Shown one piece after another: positions 8,178-15,634 of a stretch of 34,858 bases of DNA. How positions within the stretch are numbered: the stretch's first letter is position 1; every line of letters begins with the position of its first letter. The DNA lies in the NCBI RefSeq assembly GCF_030645195.1, contig NZ_JAUSLW010000012.1, positions 1 through 34,858 of the forward strand, written 5' to 3'. The notes beneath the pieces were generated by a model. The model made no database searches, was not told where the DNA came from, and saw only the letters and a list, made by a program, of their open reading frames with translations. Source of the stretch: Phenylobacterium sp. (lineage in GTDB: Bacteria > Pseudomonadota > Alphaproteobacteria > Caulobacterales > Caulobacteraceae). The position numbers were made by a program, and so were the translations under genes.

Positions 8178-9368
8178 ATGCCGGCCACCCCCCCGCCCTT
8201 CGCCTCCTTGGAGACCTTCCGCGCCGAGGCGCGGGCCTGGCTGGACGCCAACTTCCCCAGGGCCCTGGCCGGAAAGCAGGCCCAGATGGAGGCGGCCGAT
8301 CAGGGCGGACAGGACCTCGCCGATTGGAAGCGGGCCCTGTGCGGCAAGGGCTGGGGCACGCCCACCTGGCCCAGCGCCTATGGCGGCGGCGGCCTGACGC
8401 CGGCGCAGGCGCGGGTGCTGCGCGAGGAGATCCGGCGGGCGGGCGCCTGGAACCCCATCGGCTGGGGCATGGGGGTGCGCATGCTGGGCCCGACCCTGCT
8501 GGAATATGGCACGGAGGCGCAGAAGCAGCGGCACATCCCGCCGATCGTCCGCGGCGAGACCCGCTGGTGCCAGGGCTATTCCGAACCCAATGCCGGCTCT
8601 GATCTCGCCTCACTGCAGACCAAGGCCGAGGACTGTGGCGACCACTTCCTGGTCAATGGCCAGAAGCTGTGGACCAGTGGCGCCCAGTACGCCGACTGGT
8701 GCTTCTGCCTGGTCCGCACCGACCCCACCCGCAAACATGACGGGATATCCTTCCTGCTGATCGACATGCGCTCGCCAGGCGTGCGGGTGAATCCGATCCA
8801 GCTGATCTCCGGCCGCTCCCCCTTCTGCGAGACCTTCTTCACCGACGTGGAGGTCCCCACGGCCAACCTGGTGGGTCCCCTCAACGGCGGCTGGACCGTC
8901 GGCAAGCGCCTGCTGCAGTACGAGCGCCAGCGCAACGAGGACGCCCCAGCCCGCGCCACCGAGCAGCGCGCCATCGAGGTGGTGGCCGCCGAGCATCTGG
9001 GACGTGACGCCCAGGGGCGGATCGCCGATGTCGACTACCGCAGCCGGCTCACCCGGCATCTGATGGACCGCAAGGCCTTCAACCTGACCCTGCAGAGGTC
9101 CATCACCGAGGCCGGCGGCGGCGGCCCGAACGCGGCCACCTCGATCCTCAAGAACGTGTCCTCGCTGCTCGTCCAGGAGCGGTCCGAACTGCTGGTGGAG
9201 GCCATGGGCCAGGGTCTCGGCTGGGAGGGCGAGGTCTTCGAGCCGGCCGAACTCGCCTATGTCCGCGAGTGGCTCTCGGGCAAGGCCAACACCATCTTCG
9301 CCGGCTCCTACGAGATCCAGAACAACATCATCGCCAAGCGAATCCTCGGCCTGCCGGAACCGAAGTGA
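8178..9368 (+). CDS. Acyl-CoA dehydrogenase family protein
   Basis: A 396-residue flavoprotein of the acyl-CoA dehydrogenase superfamily, which introduces a trans-2 double bond into acyl-CoA and passes electrons to ETF. Features are the N-terminal helical domain, the middle-domain signature CQGYSEPNAGSDLASLQTKA, the segment LVNGQKLWTSGAQYADW, and the C-terminal FAGSYEIQNNIIAKRILGLP. At the MCAD catalytic Glu position (YEG) this protein has FAG, so the usual C-terminal base is absent. The enzyme may use a Glu on helix G, as in isovaleryl-CoA dehydrogenase, or pair with another subunit. ATG 8178 follows an AAGG site; upstream in-frame codons are non-ATG. It is divergent from the HTH-TetR regulator. 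The substrate is unknown. Confidence 0.92.
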   Translation: MPATPPPFASLETFRAEARAWLDANFPRALAGKQAQMEAADQGGQDLADWKRALCGKGWGTPTWPSAYGGGGLTPAQARVLREEIRRAGAWNPIGWGMGVRMLGPTLLEYGTEAQKQRHIPPIVRGETRWCQGYSEPNAGSDLASLQTKAEDCGDHFLVNGQKLWTSGAQYADWCFCLVRTDPTRKHDGISFLLIDMRSPGVRVNPIQLISGRSPFCETFFTDVEVPTANLVGPLNGGWTVGKRLLQYERQRNEDAPARATEQRAIEVVAAEHLGRDAQGRIADVDYRSRLTRHLMDRKAFNLTLQRSITEAGGGGPNAATSILKNVSSLLVQERSELLVEAMGQGLGWEGEVFEPAELAYVREWLSGKANTIFAGSYEIQNNIIAKRILGLPEPK

Positions 9369-9374
9369 GCGCGA

Positions 9375-9386
9375 TGACGTGCTCTA
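9375..9386 (-). repeat. Partial copy of the stop-codon repeat
   Basis: Read on the minus strand this is TAGAGCACGTCA. The TAG is the stop codon of the alcohol dehydrogenase, exactly as in the copies after the monooxygenase and dctA. Only the left arm is recognisable; no matching right arm is seen within the 15-base convergent gap. Confidence 0.55.
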
Positions 9387-10496
9387 GGCCGGGAGGGTCA
9401 GCACCACCTTGACGCAGTCGCCATGGTGCTGCGCGTCGATGGCGGTGTTGATCTGGTCGAACGGGAAAGCCCGAACCAGCTTCTCCAAGGGAAGTCGTCC
9501 CTCCCGCCAAAGGTTGATCAGGTCCAGGATGAAGACATCAGGATCGCTGTCACCTTCGATAATGCCGCGCACCGTCTGACCGAAGGTCAGTAGGACGCCC
9601 AGGTCGCCGGGCATCGGCGTGCCCGGCGCCGGAATGCCCACGATGCCCAGCACGCCCTTCGGCGCCAGAACGCCCATGATGGCGGTGAGCGTGTCGCCGC
9701 GGCCGGTGGTGTCGAAGGCGTAGTCGACGCCTTGCGCGGCGATGGCCCGCACAGCCGCGGTCAGGTCCGGACTCGCCGCGGGATCAATCACATGGGTCGC
9801 GCCCAACTCCATCGCCAGGGCGCGACGCGCCGCATGCGGCTCGACGACGATAATGGTCCGGCATTCCCGGATCACGGCGCCCATCACCGCCGACAGGCCC
9901 ACCGCTCCGCCGCCGGTGATCAGCAGCGATGACCCTTTCGAACAGGCCAGGGCGAGCATGACGCCGCCCGCGCCGGTTTGCACGCCGCAGCCCAGCGGCG
10001 CGGCGATCTCGAATGGAATGTCGTCGGGGAGCTTCAGCGTATTGCGCTCATAGGCGAGGCAGTAGGTGGCGAAGGACGACTGGCCGAAGAAGTTCGATGA
10101 GACAGCGGTCTCGCCCTGCCTCAGCGCCTTGGTTCCGTCTGGGCGCATGCCGATATAGTTCAGCGCCGGCATCGAATAGCAGTAGGCGGGGTCGCCGCTC
10201 ATGCAGCGGTCGCACCGGCCGCAGGACCGGAAGGTGAGCGCCACGCGATCGCCCACGGCCACCTTGGTGACAGCCGCGCCCACCTTCTCCACGACCCCCG
10301 CGCCCTCATGGCCCAGGACGGCCGGCATGGAGAAAGGCATGGCCCCCGCTCGGGCCACGAGGTCGGTATGGCAGACCCCGACCGCCGCGATGCGAACGAG
10401 GATTTCGTCCGGCCTCGGATCGTCCAGCTCCACGGTCTCGAGCGTGAAGTCTTCGCCCGGCGCACGGGCGACGGCGGCGGTTACCTGCATGGACAT
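9384..10496 (-). CDS. Zinc-dependent alcohol dehydrogenase (aryl-alcohol dehydrogenase type)
   Basis: A 370-residue medium-chain (MDR) dehydrogenase that oxidises an alcohol to an aldehyde with NAD(P)+. The catalytic zinc ligands are in GVCHTDLVARAG (Cys) and GHEGAGVVEKVG (His-Glu). The structural zinc cluster is in CGRCDRCMSGDPAYC. The second catalytic Cys is in APLGCGVQTGAGG. The Rossmann loop is GGGAVGLSAVMGA. The cluster and the GCGVQTGAG context resemble benzyl-alcohol dehydrogenases (XylB type), so aromatic or terpenoid alcohols are likely substrates; this is inference. ATG 10496 is preceded by GAGGGA five bases upstream. The gene converges on the acyl-CoA dehydrogenase. Its stop is part of the TAGAGCACGTC repeat. 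Confidence 0.92.
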   Translation of the reverse strand: MSMQVTAAVARAPGEDFTLETVELDDPRPDEILVRIAAVGVCHTDLVARAGAMPFSMPAVLGHEGAGVVEKVGAAVTKVAVGDRVALTFRSCGRCDRCMSGDPAYCYSMPALNYIGMRPDGTKALRQGETAVSSNFFGQSSFATYCLAYERNTLKLPDDIPFEIAAPLGCGVQTGAGGVMLALACSKGSSLLITGGGAVGLSAVMGAVIRECRTIIVVEPHAARRALAMELGATHVIDPAASPDLTAAVRAIAAQGVDYAFDTTGRGDTLTAIMGVLAPKGVLGIVGIPAPGTPMPGDLGVLLTFGQTVRGIIEGDSDPDVFILDLINLWREGRLPLEKLVRAFPFDQINTAIDAQHHGDCVKVVLTLPA

Positions 10497-10599
10497 GGAT
10501 CCCTCATTCGTCCGTCTCGTGGCCTGGTTCACCGATCGAGCCCGACCGCGCCAGCAGGGGTTCCCAGGTATCACGGATCGAGCGGGCCGAAGAGACGGG

Positions 10600-10821
10600 T
10601 CACCGGGATCGGGTAGCTTCCGATAGGTCCCGCCCCTCCAGAACATTGTCAGCCCAGTCCTGGGCGATCGCGCAGTCGAGTTCGAGCGCGATCGCTGGCG
10701 TGGGCGTGTCGTCGCCTTCGAAATGCATGGAAGGCAGGTCGCCGACCACCACCAGCGGGTCGAGCGACGGATTGAGACCCCGCAAGAGCGCTGATTTCCC
10801 GGGTTTCAGGGAATTGGTCAC
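10600..10821 (-). CDS. Small hypothetical ORF, 73 aa, possibly a gene remnant
   Basis: The frame starts with GTG at 10821 and has no clear ribosome-binding site. It contains a plausible folded segment (SLDPLVVVGDLPSMHFEGDD) and remains open upstream for about 18 codons to a TAG. I do not recognise the product. It lies in the 457-base stretch between the alcohol dehydrogenase start and the RTX gene stop, which otherwise holds only the RTX terminator. It could be a genuine small gene, the 3' remnant of a larger gene, or chance. Confidence 0.3.
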   Translation of the reverse strand: MTNSLKPGKSALLRGLNPSLDPLVVVGDLPSMHFEGDDTPTPAIALELDCAIAQDWADNVLEGRDLSEATRSR

Positions 10822-10916
10822 CCGCAGAGACGACTTGCCCTGACGGTCTGGCGGTGGGCGCAGTCGGGGGTCGACCTATCTCTGCCGCACTCAAGGCCCC
10901 TCGCGTGGGCGCGAAG

Positions 10917-10946
10917 GGACGGGGCGGCCGTAAGGCCGCCCCGTCC
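10917..10946 (-). terminator. Strong hairpin terminator after the RTX gene
   Basis: A perfect 13-bp stem, GGACGGGGCGGCC with GGCCGCCCCGTCC, and a 4-base loop, starting 8 bases after the RTX stop codon. The 3' flank on the minus strand is CTTCGC with no long U-run, so the hairpin is strong but the terminator is not textbook. It may also protect the mRNA 3' end. Confidence 0.7.
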
Positions 10947-10953
10947 GTCGTCA

Positions 10954-12939
10954 TCAGGAGAAGACGAAGTCGCCGCTGCTCAGGCTCGACAGGTTCACGC
11001 CCTGCAGCGTGATGGAGTGGGCGGCGTCGAGCGCAATCACCACCGAGCTCCCGACCTGGGACGCGTGACTCAGCAGATCGCCGAAGCCGCCCACCAGGTT
11101 GTGGTCGATTTGGATGGTGTCGTTCTGCGCCTTGAAGTCGGTGATCGTATCGTTGCCGAAGCCGGCGCCGAAGATGAAGCGGTCCGGGCCATTCCCGCCG
11201 GTCAGCACGTCATTGCCGGTCCCGCCGTCGAGGGTGTCGGAGCCGTTCTCGCCGGAGAGCTGGTCGATGCCCGCCCCACCGTACAGCCGGTCACCGCCGT
11301 TGCCGCCACTGAGGTTGTCGGCCCCACCCGAGCCATTGACCGTATCGTCGCCGTTGCCGCCTTCGATACGCTCATCAGCCTCCGTGCCCGACAGGACATC
11401 GGACTTCACCGTGCCAATGATATTGGCCCCGTTGGCGACGCCGCCGACGGTTAGGTTGACCGTCGCGGTGCTGATCGCGCCCGCGGAGTCGGCCATCACA
11501 TAGGTGAAGCTGTCAGAGGCCGTCTGACCCGCGGTCAACAGATCCTGGCTGTCGGCGTCGGCGGTGTAGACCACCTTGCCGTCGACGATGGCGACACTGG
11601 CGCCGCTGGTGGTGGCCGAAACGGAGACCAGGGTCTTCAAGTCGCCAGCGTCAACATCGGTGTCGTTGGCCAGAACGTCCAGGGTCAGCGACTGGTCCTC
11701 CGAAACCGAACCGGCGTCGGCCGCGGCGACCGGTCCGTCGTTCACGCCAGTGACCGTCATGGTCACCGAGGCCGTGCTCTCGGCGCCGACGGAATCGCGG
11801 ACCGTGTAGCTGAAGGTGTCGGTGGCCGTGGCGCCGGCCTTCAGGCTTTGGAAGGCCGATCCCGTGGCGTAGCTCACGGCGCCGTCGGCGTTCGCCGTCA
11901 CCGATCCCACCGCGCCGGTGGCGTCGATCGAGACCAGGGTCTTGGTGTCGCCAGCATCGACGTCGGTGTCGTTGGTCAGGACGTCCAGCGTCACCGCCGC
12001 CCCATCCTCGACCGCCGCGCCGCTGTCGGCCACGGCGACGACGCCGTCGTTCACGCCGGTGACCGTCATGGTGACGGTCGTGGCGCCGGTCAGGCCCGCG
12101 GTGTCCTTCATGGTGTAGCTGAAGGTGTCGGTGGCCGTGTCGCCGGCCTTCAGCGATTGGAAGTGAGCGCCGGCATCGTAGGTCACCGTGCCGTCGGCGT
12201 TGGCTGTCGCCGACCCCGTCGTGCCCGCGGTGTTGACCGAGACCAGGGTCTTGGTGTCGCCCGGGTTGGCGTCGGTGTCGTTGGCAAGCACGTTCAACGT
12301 CACCGCCCCGCCATCCTCGGTCGCCGCGAAGGCGTCAGCGACGGCGACGGGCGCCACGTTGCTGGGGGCGAAGGTGGCGTTGAGCGAGATATTGTCCAGA
12401 CCAAAGGCGCCCGGACCGGTGAAGTTGGCGGGGATGACTTCGACGAAGGTCAGCGTGTAATCGCCCGCGCTGAGCGAATTCAGGGCCGCTCGGATGTCCA
12501 GGGTCACATGGGTGACAGGGTTCCAAGTCGAATCACTGAACGGCGCCGCAAAGTGATAGAAGTTGGCCACCGTGGTCCCGCCCTGGGTGAGCAGGACGTC
12601 AAAGGTGCGAACCGCGCCGCTATAGCTGGTGGTGGAAGCGTAATCGAACTTCAGGATCGCCGAGGACACCGTCTCATCGATGTGAATCGTCTGGCTCAGG
12701 GTGAATTTGCCCGGGCTGCCGTCGAAGCCATTGAATGCCGTATAGCCGTCTATCGGGGCGGCGCCGCCGCCGGCGACGCTACGCATGAACCAGGCCGGCG
12801 CGCCTGAATCGGAATAGGCGATCTGAGAATTGCCGCTCCCACCGAACGAGGCCTGATACGGGCTGGTTTGGTTGCTGCCCGCGGTCCAGCCCGCGAATGT
12901 GCCGGTGCTGAACCCGCCGTTGGTGATCAGTTCGCTCAT
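10954..12939 (-). CDS. Secreted RTX protein with three VCBS/Ig-like repeats
   Basis: A 661-residue protein. Residues 1-190 are a beta-rich, carbohydrate-binding-like domain opening with ITNGGFSTGTFAGWT. Residues about 195-502 are three tandem repeats of about 103 residues of the VCBS/cadherin-like type, each with VLANDTD-like and DTFSY-like cores and ending MTVTGVNDG in the first two. Residues about 525-590 are glycine-aspartate nonapeptides (GGNGDDTVN, GGAGIDQLS, GGTGNDVLT), which bind calcium. The C-terminal TITDFKAQNDTIQID region is typical of type I secretion substrates. No N-terminal signal peptide is seen, consistent with ABC-type (T1SS) export. It may be an adhesin or surface protein. 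No T1SS genes are in the window. ATG 12939 follows AAGGGG; an in-frame ATG at 12972 overlaps a palindrome and is less likely. Confidence 0.88.
   Translation of the reverse strand: MSELITNGGFSTGTFAGWTAGSNQTSPYQASFGGSGNSQIAYSDSGAPAWFMRSVAGGGAAPIDGYTAFNGFDGSPGKFTLSQTIHIDETVSSAILKFDYASTTSYSGAVRTFDVLLTQGGTTVANFYHFAAPFSDSTWNPVTHVTLDIRAALNSLSAGDYTLTFVEVIPANFTGPGAFGLDNISLNATFAPSNVAPVAVADAFAATEDGGAVTLNVLANDTDANPGDTKTLVSVNTAGTTGSATANADGTVTYDAGAHFQSLKAGDTATDTFSYTMKDTAGLTGATTVTMTVTGVNDGVVAVADSGAAVEDGAAVTLDVLTNDTDVDAGDTKTLVSIDATGAVGSVTANADGAVSYATGSAFQSLKAGATATDTFSYTVRDSVGAESTASVTMTVTGVNDGPVAAADAGSVSEDQSLTLDVLANDTDVDAGDLKTLVSVSATTSGASVAIVDGKVVYTADADSQDLLTAGQTASDSFTYVMADSAGAISTATVNLTVGGVANGANIIGTVKSDVLSGTEADERIEGGNGDDTVNGSGGADNLSGGNGGDRLYGGAGIDQLSGENGSDTLDGGTGNDVLTGGNGPDRFIFGAGFGNDTITDFKAQNDTIQIDHNLVGGFGDLLSHASQVGSSVVIALDAAHSITLQGVNLSSLSSGDFVFS
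11170..11367 (-). repeat. RTX nonapeptide-coding repeats
   Basis: Short tandem repeats in the coding DNA specify about seven GGxGxDxLx-like units (GGNGDDTVN, GGADNLS, GGNGGDRLY, GGAGIDQLS, GENGSDTLD, GGTGNDVLT, GGNGPDRFI). They fold as a calcium-dependent parallel beta-roll. Confidence 0.85.
11434..12357 (-). repeat. Three tandem VCBS-type domain repeats
   Basis: About 310 bases per unit encode residues 195-298, 299-402 and 403-502. The first two units are closest (shared TVT/SYTM cores, FQSLKAG, DTFSYT, VTMTVTGVNDG). The third has diverged (DSFTYVMADSAGA) and is adjacent to the RTX part. The homology can allow repeat-number change. Confidence 0.85.
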
Positions 12940-12963
12940 AGTGAATTTGCCCCTTAGTAGATC

Positions 12964-12979
12964 AGCCCGCATGCGGGCT
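12964..12979. promoter_or_regulatory. 16-bp perfect palindrome in the RTX gene leader
   Basis: AGCCCGCATGCGGGCT reads the same on both strands and sits 24 bases before the chosen RTX start codon. It could be an operator or an mRNA hairpin covering the leader. The right half runs into GCTGTTACGC, a 10-mer that also occurs upstream of the DUF885 peptidase gene. Confidence 0.5.
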
Positions 12980-13071
12980 GTTACGCGAATACGTCGGGCA
13001 AGTGACTAGAGACAGCTCTCCGTTATTCAAAACGAAAATCCGCGTTACCTATGATTTACGCGTCTGGCGGG

Positions 13072-13087
13072 AATATTAGTTAATATT
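13072..13087. promoter_or_regulatory. AT-rich inverted repeat upstream of the RTX gene
   Basis: AATATTA-GT-TAATATT has perfect 7-bp arms in an otherwise GC-rich region, about 133 bases before the RTX start. It stands out by composition and may bind a regulator or be part of a distal promoter. The 264-base gap between the RTX gene and tRNA-Arg holds no other convincing gene. Confidence 0.4.
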
Positions 13088-13203
13088 ACAGAGGACCGCA
13101 TCAGAAAAAGACACCCCTAATCCACCGGTAATCAACTTTATATTGGTGTCCACAACTTCGGATTGCCAGGGTCGACTCCTCGAGTCCCGCTGCCCCGACT
13201 GTC

Positions 13204-13280
13204 TGGCGGCCCGGGAGGGACTCGAACCCCCGACCTTCGCTTTAGGAAAGCGCTGCTCTATCCTGCTGAGCTACCGGGCC
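13204..13280 (-). tRNA. tRNA-Arg (anticodon CCT)
   Basis: The minus strand reads a full cloverleaf. The acceptor stem GGCCCGG pairs with CCGGGCC, the D arm is GCTC...GAGC, the anticodon loop is TTCCTAA, the T arm is GGGGGTTCGAGTCCC, and the CCA is encoded (13204-13206). Anticodon CCT decodes AGG. The first anticodon-stem pair is a G-A mismatch. The dctA frame is open across the complement of this tRNA, which is why long start calls for dctA are false. Confidence 0.95.
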
Positions 13281-13289
13281 AGACGGTGG

Positions 13290-13319
13290 GTGATAGCGCA
13301 CCGCCGGGCCGCGGTGAAA
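13290..13319 (-). promoter_or_regulatory. Putative promoter of tRNA-Arg
   Basis: On the minus strand TTTCACCGC (-35-like) is followed by GCTATCAC (-10-like, close to the Caulobacter GCTANAWC form) ending 9 bases before the tRNA 5' end. The position is right for transcription starting just upstream of the mature tRNA. The -35 match is weak. Confidence 0.4.
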
Positions 13320-13331
13320 GGGGAGATGCGC

Positions 13332-14633
13332 ATGGGGGCTCTACGCTATTTTCGGGTGCTCTATGTGCAGGTGCTCATCGGGATCGCCCTGGGCATCCTC
13401 GTGGGCTGGCTTTGGCCAGATGTCGGCGTGGCGCTCAAGCCGCTGGGCGACGGCTTCATCAAGCTGATCAAGATGGCCATAGCCCCGGTGATCTTCTGCA
13501 CCATCGCCGCGGGCATGGCGCGGATGAGCGACCTCAAGGCCTTCGGCCGGCTGGGCGCCAAGACCCTGATCTATTTCGAGGTGGTCTCCACCTTCGCCCT
13601 CGTGATCGGCCTGGTGGTGGGCAGGCTGGTGCAGCCCGGCGTCGGGTTCAATGTCGACCCGGCCACCCTCGATCCCAAGATCGCCGCGGACTATCTGGAA
13701 AAGGCCCACCACAGCCCCAGCCTGCCCGAGTACCTGCTCAACCTGATCCCCGACACCTTCTTCGGCGCCTTCGCCGAGGGCCAGCTGCTGCAGGTTCTGG
13801 TGATCGCGGTTATCACCGGCCTGGCCTGCACGCGGATGGGCGCCTTGGGCGACAAGGTGGCAGGCGCCCTGGAGGAGATCTCCAAGGTCTTCTTCTCGAT
13901 CATCCAGGTGGTGGTGCGGCTGGCGCCCATCGGCGCCTTCGGGGCCATGGGCTTCACCATCGGCAAGTACGGGATCGCGGCCCTGGTGAAGCTGGCGGCC
14001 CTGGTGGGGACCTTCTACCTCACCAGCCTGCTCTTCGTGCTGGTGGTGCTGGGGCTGATCGCCTGGCTCTCCGGCTTCTCGATCCTCAAGTTCCTGGCCT
14101 ATATCCGCGAGGAACTGCTGATCGTCCTGGGCACCTCTTCCTCGGAGTCGGTGCTGCCGCAGATGATCGACAAGATGCAGCGCCTGGGAGCCGGCAAGAC
14201 CACCGCGGGCCTGGTGATCCCGACGGGCTACAGCTTCAATCTCGACGGCACCAACATCTACATGACGCTCGCCACCCTGTTCCTGGCCCAGGCCACCAAC
14301 ACCCACATCACCCTGACCCAGGAGCTGACCCTGCTGGGGGTGGCCATGCTCACCTCCAAGGGCGCCAGCGGCGTCACCGGGGCGGGCTTCATCACCCTGG
14401 CCGCCACCCTGGCGGTGATCCCCGACATCCCCATCGCGGCCCTCGCCCTGCTGGTGGGGGTGGACCGGTTCATGAGCGAGTGCCGGGCCCTGACCAATCT
14501 GGTGGGCAATGGCGTGGCCACCCTGGTGGTCGCCCGCTGGGACGGCGACCTCGACCGGGAGGTCCTGGCTCGCGAGCTGGCCCGGGGGCCCCGCGCCATG
14601 ACCATCGAACCCACCCCGGCGGCGGCCGACTAG
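13332..14633 (+). CDS. dctA: C4-dicarboxylate transporter DctA
   Basis: A 433-residue inner-membrane transporter of the dicarboxylate/amino acid:cation symporter family, importing succinate, fumarate and malate. Family signatures are [14 protein letters not shown] (serine-rich re-entrant loop), [38 protein letters not shown] and the last-helix [20 protein letters not shown]; hydrophobic helices span the length. Two nearby ATGs exist. The one at 13332 is preferred because AAAGGGGAG is 6 bases upstream, whereas ATG 13326 directly abuts it. The upstream frame is open through the tRNA-Arg complement and is not coding. No DctBD-type two-component pair is in the window; the adjacent regulator is a different type. 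Confidence 0.94.
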   Translation: MGALRYFRVLYVQVLIGIALGILVGWLWPDVGVALKPLGDGFIKLIKMAIAPVIFCTIAAGMARMSDLKAFGRLGAKTLIYFEVVSTFALVIGLVVGRLVQPGVGFNVDPATLDPKIAADYLEKAHHSPSLPEYLLNLIPDTFFGAFAEGQLLQVLVIAVITGLACTRMGALGDKVAGALEEISKVFFSIIQVVVRLAPIGAFGAMGFTIGKYGIAALVKLAALVGTFYLTSLLFVLVVLGLIAWLSGFSILKFLAYIREELLIVLGTSSSESVLPQMIDKMQRLGAGKTTAGLVIPTGYSFNLDGTNIYMTLATLFLAQATNTHITLTQELTLLGVAMLTSKGASGVTGAGFITLAATLAVIPDIPIAALALLVGVDRFMSECRALTNLVGNGVATLVVARWDGDLDREVLARELARGPRAMTIEPTPAAAD

Positions 14634-14653
14634 AGCACGTCAGGCGGAAGTGG
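14633..14653 (+). repeat. Partial copy of the stop-codon repeat after dctA
   Basis: It begins GAGCACGTCAGGCGG and continues AAGTGG; its first G is the last base of the dctA TAG stop. Its first 15 bases match the right arm (reverse complement) of the complete hairpin at 2713-2760. No second arm is visible before the next gene ends at 14690. Confidence 0.65.
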
Positions 14654-14689
14654 CGCCCCGGCGGCGGGTGGTCTCCCACGGCCGCCCGG

Positions 14690-15634
14690 TTAGCCCGGTG
14701 CGAGTGCGGGCTCCGGCGGCGCGGCGGCCAGCGGCGCGGCCCGGATCGGCAGCATGACGCCGACGCCGATCAAGGTGGCGTGCAACTGCCGGACATTGGC
14801 CGCGGTGCGGCCCAGGCTGGCGGCGATCCGCGTCGGATTGAACCGCGCCTCGGTGAAGATGAACCCGCCCGGCAGGGCGCGGCAGACGCCAAGTCCGATC
14901 AGCTTGTGCAGATGCCGGCGGGTGGTTTCGCGCGGCAAGCCGATCTCCCCGGCCAGGGCGACGGCGGTGATCGGCTGTCGCACGCTGTCGGGAATGGTGC
15001 GGATCGGGCCCACCAGTTCGGTGGCCGACTCCGCGAGCCTCCGGATATTGGCCCCCTCCAGGGCGCAGGCTGTCAGGCCCAGCATCAGGTCGCCCGCCGA
15101 GAGCGCCATCACGTTTTCCAGGAAGCGCAGGCAGAAGGTGTTGGTGGCCCGGCCGATGGCGCGGTGCAGCGGTTCGTCCAGGTCGGCGGACGCCGGCCGG
15201 TCGATGGAGACGACGCCGGCGCGCTGCAGCCTCAGGCAGAAATCGCGGGCCAGCTCGGTGTTGGCGATCACCGTGGCGATCACCCGCGGCTGGAGCATCG
15301 CCTCGGCGCGGATGATGACCCCGTCGGGGGTTTCCTCGATATAGCCCTCCGCCTTCAGGCCATTGAGCTTGCGCCGCAGGGTCTCGCGGGGAAGGCCGAG
15401 GGCGGCGGCGGCGGCATGGGCCGTGATCGGACGGCGCAGATCGTCCGGCGCCGGCTTCTGGAGGGTTCCCCAGGCCCGGGTCCCCTCGGGCCGCTGATCG
15501 AGATAGGCGGTGTTGGCCTGGGTGATGGTGGCGAAGATCATCGCCGTGGTGATGTCGCCGAAAAGGGCGGTCGATTGGCGGATCCAGCGCAGCACGTAGT
15601 CGGAGGAAAGTTGGCCCACCAAGCGTCGGTTCAT
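14690..15634 (-). CDS. Putative regulator with two tandem winged-helix modules
   Basis: A 314-residue protein made of two homologous halves. Half A (about residues 12-142) contains RRPITAHAAAAALGLPRETL followed by RRKLNGLKAEGYI. Half B (about 168-295) contains RQPITAVALAGEIGLPRETT followed by RRHLHKLIGLGVC. Both have the alanine-rich helix, a GLPRET turn and a basic recognition helix, then a wing-like GG/DG turn (DGVIIR, GGFIFT). This is a MarR/IclR-like winged-helix pattern, probably a DNA-binding dimer in one chain. A GGGAGG site precedes the ATG at 15634. I do not recognise a named family. The gene lies 56 bases after dctA in convergent orientation, so a role in dctA control is possible but not shown. 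Confidence 0.65.
   Translation of the reverse strand: MNRRLVGQLSSDYVLRWIRQSTALFGDITTAMIFATITQANTAYLDQRPEGTRAWGTLQKPAPDDLRRPITAHAAAAALGLPRETLRRKLNGLKAEGYIEETPDGVIIRAEAMLQPRVIATVIANTELARDFCLRLQRAGVVSIDRPASADLDEPLHRAIGRATNTFCLRFLENVMALSAGDLMLGLTACALEGANIRRLAESATELVGPIRTIPDSVRQPITAVALAGEIGLPRETTRRHLHKLIGLGVCRALPGGFIFTEARFNPTRIAASLGRTAANVRQLHATLIGVGVMLPIRAAPLAAAPPEPALAPG

Noticed and set aside
8031..8534. A long minus-strand extension of the HTH-TetR gene
   Set aside because: It runs through the acyl-CoA dehydrogenase gene on the other strand with proline/arginine-rich low-complexity translation; it is a high-GC shadow.
10954..12939. The tandem repeats as a possible CRISPR array
   Set aside because: The period is about 310 bases, in frame, and codes for VCBS protein domains; there are no short direct repeats with unique spacers.
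13143..13331. A 63-codon N-terminal extension of DctA containing [19 protein letters not shown]
   Set aside because: This is the translated complement of tRNA-Arg(CCT), a known source of false start calls. DctA starts after the AAAGGGGAG site at 13332.
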